A DNA stretch of 8,998 nt from positions 1-8,998 of the forward strand of contig JAKEEN010000047.1 in the NCBI GenBank assembly GCA_022616575.1. Direction: 5' to 3'. A model generated the notes under the pieces. It worked only from the letters and a program-made list of their open reading frames with translations, was not told where the DNA came from and did no database searches. A program made the translations under genes and the position numbers. The stretch comes from Flammeovirgaceae bacterium. GTDB taxonomy: Bacteria; Bacteroidota; Bacteroidia; Cytophagales; Cyclobacteriaceae. Of this stretch, positions 1-6,464 are shown one piece after another (positions within the stretch are counted from its first letter, which is position 1; each line of letters opens with the position of its first letter).

Positions 1-2
1 AT

Positions 3-938
3 GCGCCTATTGGCGGACAACGTGTGAAACGGGGCAGTAACAGCCTTACACAAGTAACGATCATTGGCAGTTCGCATGATTATGAAAAAGTATTCGAGGT
101 TGAAATTCTTAGTGGCCGCTATTTAAGCGATTTGGAAATTGAAGCAGGGAGAAATGTGGCATTGATAGGTTACGAACTCGCCCGGAAACTTTTTCCAAAT
201 AATGAAGATCCATTGGGTAAAACCTTCAGCATAAAAAATCAGAAGTATACTGTGATTGGTACGCTCGAAAAGAAAGGCAAAAACATTTTTGGCGATCAGC
301 AAGGAGATTATAGTTGCATTATTCCATACAACGCATTGCGAAAAATTTATCAAACGGGAACCGGACGCTGGTATGAATTTGGAACCCGCTCCTTTTTTGG
401 ATTGAAAGGAAAACCGGAAGATATCGGTCTTGTTCAGTTGGAAAATGAATTGCGCGGGATGCTGCGCGTAAAACGAGGATTAAAACCAACAGATAAAGAC
501 AACTTTGCTATTAACCGACCGGAAGCTATAGGTAACATGATTAGCAGTGTGTTTGATGTGCTTGGTGTGGCGGGTTGGGTAATTGGCGGGTTCTCGATTC
601 TTGTTGGCGGATTCGGTATTGCCAACATTATGTTTGTTTCTGTTAAAGAGCGAACCAGTATTATTGGCCTACAGAAATCGTTAGGTGCCAAAAACTTTTT
701 TATACTCTTTCAATTTTTATTTGAATCTGTGTTCCTGAGTTTGATCGGTGGCCTATCAGGGCTATTCCTTGTTTACCTCATTACATTCATCCCCTTAGGG
801 ACGCTTGAAGTAAATTTGACAATAAATAATATTGTATTGGGTCTCGGTGTATCGAGTGTGATTGGTCTTGTTTCCGGAATTGTGCCTGCACTGATGGCTG
901 CACGTCTTGACCCTGTTACTGCTATTCGCGCCACTTAG
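3..938 (+). CDS. ABC transporter permease, MacB/FtsX type (5' end outside window)
   Basis: This is the C-terminal part of an inner-membrane permease subunit of the MacB/FtsX type, which works with a separate ATPase in exporting substrates or in envelope mechanotransmission. The frame is open to the left edge: seven further codons precede the GTG at 24, so that GTG is not the real start. About 311 codons are present, against roughly 400 for the family. Numbered from the GTG, residues 1-165 form the MacB periplasmic-core-like soluble region. Residues 180-300 form the FtsX domain, with hydrophobic segments at about 181-207, 228-256 and 268-292. The loop V-K-E-R-T-S-I-I-G-L-Q-K-S-L-G-A (207-222) and the ending P-A-L-M-A-A-R-L-D-P-V-T-A-I-R (288-302) are typical of the family. 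The substrate cannot be told from the sequence. The TAG stop lies inside the first bases of a hairpin repeat, and the gene converges on recA. Confidence 0.9.
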   Translation, partial: APIGGQRVKRGSNSLTQVTIIGSSHDYEKVFEVEILSGRYLSDLEIEAGRNVALIGYELARKLFPNNEDPLGKTFSIKNQKYTVIGTLEKKGKNIFGDQQGDYSCIIPYNALRKIYQTGTGRWYEFGTRSFFGLKGKPEDIGLVQLENELRGMLRVKRGLKPTDKDNFAINRPEAIGNMISSVFDVLGVAGWVIGGFSILVGGFGIANIMFVSVKERTSIIGLQKSLGAKNFFILFQFLFESVFLSLIGGLSGLFLVYLITFIPLGTLEVNLTINNIVLGLGVSSVIGLVSGIVPALMAARLDPVTAIRAT

Positions 939-1018
939 GTTAGGAAGTGAGTAGGTGAGGAAGTGAATAGGTGAGTAAAGTTACTTCCTCACCCTTCTAA
1001 CTTCCTAACCTCCTCACC
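937..1018. repeat. Intergenic inverted repeat built of 8-nt units (family A)
   Basis: A long imperfect hairpin fills the gap between the convergent permease and recA genes. The outer stem pairs 937-948 with 1000-1011, a perfect 12 bp. The inner stem pairs 954-964 with 983-993, a perfect 11 bp. The left arm is five degenerate octamers in register from 939 to 978 (GTTAGGAA, GTGAGTAG, GTGAGGAA, GTGAATAG, GTGAGTAA). The right arm has the complementary octamers with one 9-nt unit. The element starts within the TAG stop of the permease and ends about 6 nt before the recA stop. It could act as a bidirectional terminator, but it has no T-run typical of an intrinsic terminator. Confidence 0.85.
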
Positions 1019-1023
1019 ATAAA

Positions 1024-2052
1024 TCAATCTTTCTCCTCCAGCGCTTTTACCGGTTCTCCGCTGCCGATTTTTGCCTTGATTTTCTTTTCAAGGTCTTCCA
1101 TTAACTCCGGATTATCCTCGATCAATTGTTTTACGGCATCGCGGCCCTGGCCGAGTTTATTGCCCTCATAAGAGAACCATGAACCTGATTTTTGGATCAC
1201 ATTCAATTCAACACCCAAATCCACAATTTCACCTGACTTCGATATACCTTTTCCATACATGATGTCGAACTCAACGACTTTAAAGGGAGGAGCTACTTTA
1301 TTCTTCACCACTTTCACCTTTACACGGTTACCGGTAATATCATCAGAGCTTTCTTTAATTTGTCCAATCCTGCGGATATCAAGACGAACAGAAGCATAGA
1401 ATTTCAGTGCGTTACCACCGGTTGTAGTTTCCGGGTTGCCAAATACGATTCCGATTTTTTCGCGAAGCTGGTTAATGAAAACACAAGCGCAACCTGTTTT
1501 GCTGATTGTGCCGGTAAGTTTTCTCAACGCTTGCGACATCAAACGCGCCTGAAGGCCCATTTTACTTTCACCCATCTCACCCTCAAGCTCCCCTTTTGGA
1601 ACTAAAGCGGCTACGGAGTCAATTACAATAATGTCAATCGCACCCGAGCGGATCAGGTGATCTGCAATTTCTAATGCCTGCTCCCCATTATCGGGTTGTG
1701 AGATCAGTAGATTCTCCGTGTCGATTCCCAGTTTTTCTGCGTAGGTCTTATCAAATGCATGTTCTGCATCAATGAAGGCCGCAAGTCCGCCTTTCTTTTG
1801 TGCTTCGGCAATACAATGCAGCGTCAGGGTTGTCTTACCAGATGATTCAGGCCCGTAGATTTCAGTTACTCTGCCTCGGGGTATCCCACCGATACCGAGC
1901 GCAATGTCAAGTCCTAATGAACCCGTTGAAATAGCCGGCACATCCACCACGCGCTCATCACTGAGCTTCATGATTGTGCCCTTACCATACGTCTTTTCCA
2001 GTTTGTCAATTGTCAGTTGAAGTGCTTTCAGTTTTTCTTTTGCGTCACTCAT
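1024..2052 (-). CDS. recA: Recombinase RecA
   Basis: RecA is the cytoplasmic ATP-dependent DNA strand-exchange protein that forms filaments on single-stranded DNA for homologous recombination and repair. The 342-residue product is full length. Walker A is G-P-E-S-S-G-K-T at 67-74, with the likely catalytic Glu at 97 in I-D-A-E-H. Walker B is I-I-V-I-D-S at 141-146. DNA-binding loop L1 is about 157-170 ([14 protein letters not shown]), and loop L2 follows F-I-N-Q-L-R-E-K at about 203-217 (containing [11 protein letters not shown]). The C-terminal domain ends in a short acidic tail (E-E-K-D). There is no intein or frameshift. The ATG start gives the expected N-terminal helix (K-L-K-A-L-Q). The gene is a monocistronic minus-strand unit between plus-strand genes. 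No clear promoter or SOS operator was recognised upstream, although 2066-2083 holds a spaced direct repeat. Confidence 0.99.
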   Translation of the reverse strand: MSDAKEKLKALQLTIDKLEKTYGKGTIMKLSDERVVDVPAISTGSLGLDIALGIGGIPRGRVTEIYGPESSGKTTLTLHCIAEAQKKGGLAAFIDAEHAFDKTYAEKLGIDTENLLISQPDNGEQALEIADHLIRSGAIDIIVIDSVAALVPKGELEGEMGESKMGLQARLMSQALRKLTGTISKTGCACVFINQLREKIGIVFGNPETTTGGNALKFYASVRLDIRRIGQIKESSDDITGNRVKVKVVKNKVAPPFKVVEFDIMYGKGISKSGEIVDLGVELNVIQKSGSWFSYEGNKLGQGRDAVKQLIEDNPELMEDLEKKIKAKIGSGEPVKALEEKD

Positions 2053-2113
2053 ATGTGTTGTCTGTTTATTACATCGGTTATTAAAAAAAATTCCTGCGCT
2101 TAATCAATTGCTA

Positions 2114-2133
2114 CCTGCCTGCGGACAGGCAGG
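2114..2133. repeat. Short GC-rich palindrome
   Basis: CCTGCCT at 2114-2120 pairs perfectly with AGGCAGG at 2127-2133 around a 6-nt loop (GCGGAC). It abuts the family B hairpin that starts at 2134. Its high GC content contrasts with the AT-rich sequence just left of it, which suggests a separate small repeat next to the larger one. Confidence 0.7.
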
Positions 2134-2205
2134 CAAGCTGCAGGCTTCAAGCTACAAGCTTTTGAGGATATATAACCAGCTTGAAGCTTGTGGCTTGCAG
2201 CTTGA
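2134..2205. repeat. Intergenic inverted repeat built of 7-nt units (family B, copy 1)
   Basis: The left arm 2134-2160 pairs with the right arm 2178-2204: 23 of 27 positions are Watson-Crick, and two of the rest could be G-U pairs in RNA. The 17-nt loop is 2161-2177. Each arm is four heptamers: CAAGCTG, CAGGCTT, CAAGCTA, CAAGCTT on the left and AGCTTGA, AGCTTGT, GGCTTGC, AGCTTGA on the right. It lies upstream of both recA and the outer-membrane-protein gene, so unlike the other four hairpins it does not touch a stop codon. Its plus-strand translation produces a spurious repetitive N-terminus in front of the downstream gene. Confidence 0.88.
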
Positions 2206-2317
2206 GGCCATTATCGAAGGCGGAACTTCCAAACTTACTACTTCACCTTCCAAAAACAAATGGTCGCATTGCTGTTCGAAAAATATTTTGTCAGTGCGTT
2301 TAATTAAATTGCGAGCT

Positions 2318-3445
2318 ATGGGCCGATATTGTCTTAGTTGTCTGATAGTTATTCTTTCACTCTCTGCTTTTGGACAAATCAACAACCAGTCGTTTGAGAG
2401 AAGAATGCAAATCAATCCACAGGATTCCTCAAAACTGTTTGCCGGTTTTAGCCTGCTTGGTTTCTTTAAGAATAATGAGTGGTTCGACACAACGGTTGAC
2501 GGCTATACATTGTTTGGGTATCAGGCCAATCCACATCTGAGCTACCAGTTGTCGGATAAAATCAGGGTGGATGCAGGTTGGTACGTACAGAAAGACTTTG
2601 GCAACGATGACTCCGTGTACGCAAGACCTAATGTTTCTATCAAGTATAAGAGCAAAAGCTTCTCGTTGATTTTCGGTACACTCGAAGGCCGGCTCAGCCA
2701 CCGGTTGATTGAACCTTTATATGATTTTGAAAATGGCTTAACCGGAAAACTGGAAGATGGTGTTCAGTTTCTCTGGCAAAAAGACGGATTGTTTCTGGAT
2801 GCCTGGATCGACTGGCAAAACATGATCTATCAAAACGATGATGAACAGGAACAATTCGTAGCCGGAATATCTTTCAGTAAAAAATTATTGCAAACTTCAT
2901 TCCTTTCTCTTGAGCTTCCGGTGCAAGCGGTTGCTCAACATCGGGGTGGACAAATTAATATTGACGGTAGTCCTGTTCTCACTACGTACAATACAGCTGT
3001 CGGACTTGCACTCAACGGTTCTTCTTCCGGATTCATTACAGAATGGGGCTTGAAATCGTACTACGTGAGTTACTCCGATGCATCTTCAGCGCAACAGGTT
3101 TTCGAGGATGGCGATGGAATTTTCCTGAATGCATACGCAGCATCAAAATTCGGGCTTACCATCATGGGTTCATATTGGTCAGGCCATGAATTTATATCTC
3201 CAACAGGCGGAAGACTGTACCCTTCAGTGGTGGCTGACTATCCAACACGTATTGACAGAATGCATGAGTTCTATATGCTTCGTTTCTTGTATGAGCAAAA
3301 ACTTTCTGATGGGCTTATACTTTCTGCAAGAGCAGAACCGTTTTATGATACCTATGCCGATGCCATTGAATATTCATATGCCTTGTATCTCAATTTCAAC
3401 ACACGTTTCTTTTTAACCAGCCTGAAGCGTGAAAAGGATCATTAA
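2318..3445 (+). CDS. Predicted outer-membrane beta-barrel protein, function unknown
   Basis: A 375-residue exported protein that I do not recognise as a named family. Residues 1-20 form a plausible signal peptide: a short basic N-terminus, a hydrophobic core C-L-I-V-I-L-S-L-S, and cleavage near A-F-G-Q. The mature part alternates polar and aromatic or hydrophobic residues in many short amphipathic stretches rich in Y, F, W and G (for example I-R-V-D-A-G-W-Y-V and S-F-S-L-I-F-G-T-L). It has acidic turns and ends in an aromatic-rich strand (Y-A-L-Y-L-N-F-N-T-R-F-F-L), as expected of an outer-membrane barrel. The open frame extends 70 codons further upstream, but most of that extension translates the hairpin repeat, so ATG 2318 is preferred. 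A GTG 24 nt upstream would also give a usable, more basic signal peptide. Its last 17 nt overlap the aminopeptidase gene, implying coupled translation. Transport or structural role is undetermined. Confidence 0.75.
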   Translation: MGRYCLSCLIVILSLSAFGQINNQSFERRMQINPQDSSKLFAGFSLLGFFKNNEWFDTTVDGYTLFGYQANPHLSYQLSDKIRVDAGWYVQKDFGNDDSVYARPNVSIKYKSKSFSLIFGTLEGRLSHRLIEPLYDFENGLTGKLEDGVQFLWQKDGLFLDAWIDWQNMIYQNDDEQEQFVAGISFSKKLLQTSFLSLELPVQAVAQHRGGQINIDGSPVLTTYNTAVGLALNGSSSGFITEWGLKSYYVSYSDASSAQQVFEDGDGIFLNAYAASKFGLTIMGSYWSGHEFISPTGGRLYPSVVADYPTRIDRMHEFYMLRFLYEQKLSDGLILSARAEPFYDTYADAIEYSYALYLNFNTRFFLTSLKREKDH

Positions 3446-4466
3446 AAGAATACTGCTCGCCCTGTCAGGTATCCTTATTATACTCTCTGTTATTTATTGG
3501 GATTTACTCTTTTATGGAATTCTACAGGGGCGTGGTCAGCTCACTATTGTCTGGAACGCAAAACCGGTTGAAAATTTTCTTTCTGATTCGGAATTTCCTG
3601 ATTCGCTTAAAACTAAACTCAGGCTGATCGGGGAAGTAAGAAAATTTGCCATCGATTCCCTGGGCCTTAAAGACACCGACAACTACAAAACATTGTATGA
3701 TCAGAAAGGCGAAGAAATTATGTGGGTAGTTACCGCCTGCGAACCGTTTAAGTTTGCTGCCAAAGAATGGTCGTTCCCGATTGTCGGGTCATTTCCATAT
3801 AAAGGTTTCTTTGATAAAGAGAAGGCGAGAGCTGAGTTGAATAAACTGAAAGAAGAAGGGTGGGATGTGAGTGTACGAAATCCCGGAGGCTGGTCAACGC
3901 TTGGTTGGTTTACCGATCCGATCTTAAGCAAGATGTTGGAGCGAAGCGATGGCGATTTGGCAAACCTGATCATTCACGAAATGACGCATGCCACGCTGTT
4001 TGTGAAAGACAGCGTTGAGTTTAACGAAAACCTCGCATCGTTTATTGGTGATTTCGGGGCTGTAAAATTTCTGGAATATAAATTCGGGAAAAACAGCCGG
4101 GAGGCAAACGATCACATAACTGAAGAAACCGAGTACAAACGTTACGTAGTGCACATGCTTAGGGGCTATCAACTATTAGATAGTGTGTACAATCGAATGA
4201 ACGATCAACAAACCCCAGAGGAGAAGAAGAAATTGAAAGAAGCAGCGATCCTATCGGTGGTTGAAGCAATGGATACCCTATCATTTAAGGTCATGAAGAA
4301 TCCATCATCCAGGTTAAAAGAGTATTTACCGAACAATACCTACTTTATCAACTTCCGCAGATATGAAGGCCAGCAGGATTTCTTTAAGGAGGAATGTGCA
4401 AGCCGATTTCAGAACAATCTCAAACATTACATTCATTTCCTGAAGTCTCAATACCTTAATCGTTAA
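3429..4466 (+). CDS. Putative membrane-anchored zinc aminopeptidase (PF10023 / COG4324 type)
   Basis: A predicted zinc metallopeptidase of 345 residues resembling the 'predicted aminopeptidase' family. Residues 7-28 form one hydrophobic helix after a basic N-terminus (K-R-I-I-K-R), so the catalytic part probably sits outside the cytoplasm. No lipobox cysteine is seen, whereas some relatives are lipoproteins. Family landmarks are collinear: I-G-E-V-R-K-F-A near 67-74, F-P-I-V-G-S-F-P-Y-K-G-F-F at 116-128, S-T-L-G-W-F-T-D-P at 156-164, the zinc motif H-E-M-T-H at 183-187, and N-E-N-L-A at 199-203, whose Glu200 is the likely third ligand. The GTG start overlaps the upstream beta-barrel gene by 17 nt in another frame. 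The last codons (L-N-R-stop) fall within the first units of a hairpin repeat, so the C-terminal tip may have been shaped by that element. The substrate is unknown. Confidence 0.88.
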   Translation: MKRIIKRILLALSGILIILSVIYWDLLFYGILQGRGQLTIVWNAKPVENFLSDSEFPDSLKTKLRLIGEVRKFAIDSLGLKDTDNYKTLYDQKGEEIMWVVTACEPFKFAAKEWSFPIVGSFPYKGFFDKEKARAELNKLKEEGWDVSVRNPGGWSTLGWFTDPILSKMLERSDGDLANLIIHEMTHATLFVKDSVEFNENLASFIGDFGAVKFLEYKFGKNSREANDHITEETEYKRYVVHMLRGYQLLDSVYNRMNDQQTPEEKKKLKEAAILSVVEAMDTLSFKVMKNPSSRLKEYLPNNTYFINFRRYEGQQDFFKEECASRFQNNLKHYIHFLKSQYLNR

Positions 4467-4546
4467 TCGTTAATCGTAAAACCACACCCCGACTCTTACC
4501 CATGCCCCCGATTAACGGTTAACGATTAACCGATAACGATTAACGG
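4456..4546. repeat. Intergenic inverted repeat built of 7-nt units (family C)
   Basis: The left arm has three exact tandem TTAATCG units (4456-4476). The right arm has five heptamers (4511-4545: ATTAACG, GTTAACG, ATTAACC, GATAACG, ATTAACG). The exact complement CGATTAA occurs three times in the right arm, at 4509, 4523 and 4537, spaced by 14 nt. The arms are separated by about 33 nt of C-rich sequence. A smaller hairpin is nested in the right arm: CGGTTAA 4516-4522 with TTAACCG 4526-4532. The left arm overlaps the last four codons, including the TAA, of the aminopeptidase gene. Confidence 0.88.
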
Positions 4547-4586
4547 AACAGAAGGGATTAAGGAATTGTTAATAAACCGTGATGCG

Positions 4587-4617
4587 TTTTTAATTCCTTC
4601 TTTTCTATCTAATTTTG
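4587..4617 (+). promoter_or_regulatory. Candidate Bacteroidota-type promoter for the two-component operon
   Basis: TAATTTTG at 4610-4617 matches the Bacteroidota -7 consensus TAnnTTTG and lies 18 nt before the response-regulator ATG, which would leave a short leader of roughly 10-15 nt. The -33 region is poor: only a T-run at 4587-4591 lies about 20 nt upstream and no TTG is present. The assignment therefore rests mainly on the -7 box and its position. Confidence 0.5.
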
Positions 4618-4635
4618 TTCAAACCAAAGTGAGTC

Positions 4636-5325
4636 ATGGCTAATAAGACAATGCATAAAGTGCTGGTGGTGGATGATGAAGAGCCAATTCTTGAGTTGTT
4701 GAAATACAACCTTGAAAAGGGCGGCTATGATGTAAAAACAGCTTCTGATGGAGCTAAAGGTGTAGAGATTGCCAAGAAGTTTCAACCCGATCTGGTTTTG
4801 TTAGATATCATGATGCCAAAGATGGATGGTGTAGAAACCTGTCGCCTGATTCGCGAACAACCTGAATTGCAAAAGACATTCGTAGTATTTCTGACAGCAC
4901 GGTCAGAAGAGTATTCAGAAGTAGCAGCGTTTGATGTGGGCGCTGATGATTATATCACCAAACCCATCAAACCAAGAGCGTTGATGAGCAGAATCGGTGC
5001 ACTCTTTCGCAGGGATTTTAAAAAAGTGAGTCCATCCAGTACCATCACCATTGGTGATCTCGTAATCGACAGAACGAGCTACACAATCAAAATAAAAGAC
5101 AAGGAAATAAATCTCCCCAAAAAGGAATTCGAACTCCTTTACTTCCTGGCACAAAATCCAAACAAGGTATTTAGCCGCGAAGACTTGCTCCAAAATATCT
5201 GGGGTTCTGATGTGTATGTTCTTGCCCGGACCGTTGATGTACATATCCGTAAGGTGCGCGAAAAGATTGGTGAGGAGTATATCTCTACCGTGAAAGGTGT
5301 CGGGTATAAGTTCAGCTTGAATTAA
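4636..5325 (+). CDS. DNA-binding response regulator, OmpR/PhoB family
   Basis: A cytoplasmic two-component transcription regulator of 229 residues, normal for the family. The receiver domain occupies about 7-125: acidic pair D13/D14, phospho-acceptor D57 in L-L-D-I-M-M-P, switch T87 and K109-P110. A winged-helix DNA-binding domain spans about 136-227, with L-P-K-K-E-F-E-L-L (160-168), the recognition-helix region R-T-V-D-V-H-I-R-K-V-R-E-K-I (198-211) and the closing wing T-V-K-G-V-G-Y-K-F (218-226). It is followed by the histidine kinase gene, its probable partner, with a 92-nt gap filled by a hairpin repeat. It has PhoB/PhoP-like character, but no phosphate gene or Pho-box evidence in this window supports a specific regulon. 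There is no Shine-Dalgarno sequence; the bases before the ATG are A-rich. A second ATG six codons in is possible. Confidence 0.96.
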   Translation: MANKTMHKVLVVDDEEPILELLKYNLEKGGYDVKTASDGAKGVEIAKKFQPDLVLLDIMMPKMDGVETCRLIREQPELQKTFVVFLTARSEEYSEVAAFDVGADDYITKPIKPRALMSRIGALFRRDFKKVSPSSTITIGDLVIDRTSYTIKIKDKEINLPKKEFELLYFLAQNPNKVFSREDLLQNIWGSDVYVLARTVDVHIRKVREKIGEEYISTVKGVGYKFSLN

Positions 5326-5414
5326 TTTGATAATTTGGTAATTTGATGATTTGATAATGGTTTAAGGCGTTAAAAATCCATTTTCAAATTACCACATCTT
5401 CAAATTTTCAAATC
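5323..5414. repeat. Intergenic inverted repeat built of 8-nt units (family D)
   Basis: The left arm holds four octamers in register from 5323: TAATTTGA, TAATTTGG, TAATTTGA, TGATTTGA, then TAATGG. The right arm runs from CCA at 5378 with TTTTCAAA, TTACCACA, TCTTCAAA and TTTTCAAA (5381-5412). The best inner stem is 5350-5360 with 5378-5388 (10 of 11 pairs) around a 17-nt loop. A slipped register also pairs 5337-5346 with 5384-5393 exactly. The first unit begins with the TAA stop of the response regulator, and the right arm ends 3 nt before the kinase ATG, so the element fills the whole gene junction. Confidence 0.85.
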
Positions 5415-5417
5415 AAC

Positions 5418-6464
5418 ATGGTTTATAGCTCTCGTGTACTTGCTTTAATTCTGGCCTTTTGCATCGCGCTTATAACCACCCTGTTTCTTTCATTGTTTGA
5501 AAGCGTCACATTCAATGCACGCATTGTGGCGTTTATCATGAGCTTCTCGGTTTCTTACATACTCATTTTTATTGTGCTCGACTTCCTCATTTTTCGAGAG
5601 ATCAATAAGATTTACAAACTGATGGGTAAGTTGCGGAAGAAGGAACTGGGCTCATTGGGCCGCGAGAAATCAGGGGCGTTAAATCCCCTCCAAAAGATTA
5701 ACGAAGAGATTTACCACTTCGCAGAACTGAAGCAAAAAGAAATCGATGAGCTCAAAAAAGTAGAAGCTTTTCGCAAAGAGTTTATTGCCGATGTTTCTCA
5801 CGAATTAAAGACACCCATCTTTGCCGCCCAGGGATTTGTGCACACGTTATTAGATGGTGCAGTCAATGATAAAACCGTTCGCAATAAATTTTTAAAGAAA
5901 GCGGCCAAGAGCCTCGATGGACTCGATGCATTGGTACAAGACCTGCTTACCCTTTCGCACATTGAGACCGGTCAGATCAAAATGCATTTTGAAAACATTG
6001 ACCTGTACAAACTCACCGAAGAAGTTTTTGAACAGTTAGAAGATAAAGCCAAAGACAGAAACATTTCATTTCAAATAGAAGGGCATCAGCAGAAGGTTCC
6101 CGCTTTTGCTGATTGGCAACGCATCAGCCAGGTGATGACTAATTTAATCTCGAATGCCATTAAGCATTCTTTTGAGGGCGGAGAAATAGTAGTCAGTTTT
6201 GAACTCTCTAAAAAGAATGTGGTTACGCACGTTAGAGATAATGGAGAGGGCATAGCCGCTGAACACCTTCCTCGGATTTTCGAGCGCTTCTACAGGGTAG
6301 ATAAAAGCCGTAGCCGCGAGAAGGGAGGTACCGGCTTAGGCTTGGCCATTGTGAAGCATATTCTTGAAAACCATAATACCAAAGCAGAAGTAGAGAGCGC
6401 TTTAGGGAAGGGTTCTGATTTTAGTTTTAAATTGCCGCGCGTGAAAGACCATGATAAAAATTAA
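5418..6464 (+). CDS. Sensor histidine kinase, PhoR-like
   Basis: An inner-membrane two-component kinase of 348 residues that autophosphorylates and presumably phosphorylates the upstream regulator. Two membrane helices (about 7-28 and 35-58) are joined by only about six residues, so there is essentially no extracytoplasmic sensor domain. A charged linker (60-115) contains no recognisable PAS domain. The HisKA domain has S-H-E-L-K-T-P at 127-133, with phospho-accepting H128. The HATPase domain carries the N box T-N-L-I-S-N-A-I-K-H (241-250), the G1 box D-N-G-E-G-I (274-279), the F box F-E-R-F-Y-R-V-D (288-295) and the G2 box G-G-T-G-L-G-L-A-I (303-311). All catalytic motifs are intact. PhoR-like by architecture; a phosphate role is not demonstrated here. 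The stop codon lies within a family B hairpin. Confidence 0.95.
   Translation: MVYSSRVLALILAFCIALITTLFLSLFESVTFNARIVAFIMSFSVSYILIFIVLDFLIFREINKIYKLMGKLRKKELGSLGREKSGALNPLQKINEEIYHFAELKQKEIDELKKVEAFRKEFIADVSHELKTPIFAAQGFVHTLLDGAVNDKTVRNKFLKKAAKSLDGLDALVQDLLTLSHIETGQIKMHFENIDLYKLTEEVFEQLEDKAKDRNISFQIEGHQQKVPAFADWQRISQVMTNLISNAIKHSFEGGEIVVSFELSKKNVVTHVRDNGEGIAAEHLPRIFERFYRVDKSRSREKGGTGLGLAIVKHILENHNTKAEVESALGKGSDFSFKLPRVKDHDKN

Noticed and set aside
434..691. Minus-strand open frame inside the permease gene
   Set aside because: Antisense shadow of a clear transmembrane coding sequence, with no recognisable domain; the same holds for the other short antisense frames in the window.
1024..2052. 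Intein or mobile insertion in recA
   Set aside because: The frame is uninterrupted at the normal 342 residues, with all motifs at the expected spacing.
2284..2290. TATTTTG upstream of the beta-barrel gene as a -7 promoter element
   Set aside because: It lacks one base of TAnnTTTG, and no TTG lies at the right distance upstream; too weak to annotate.
4456..4546. CRISPR array or iteron-type replication origin suggested by the tandem repeats
   Set aside because: Units are 7-8 nt without spacers, arranged as inverted arms; there is no cas gene, rep gene or DnaA-box cluster nearby.
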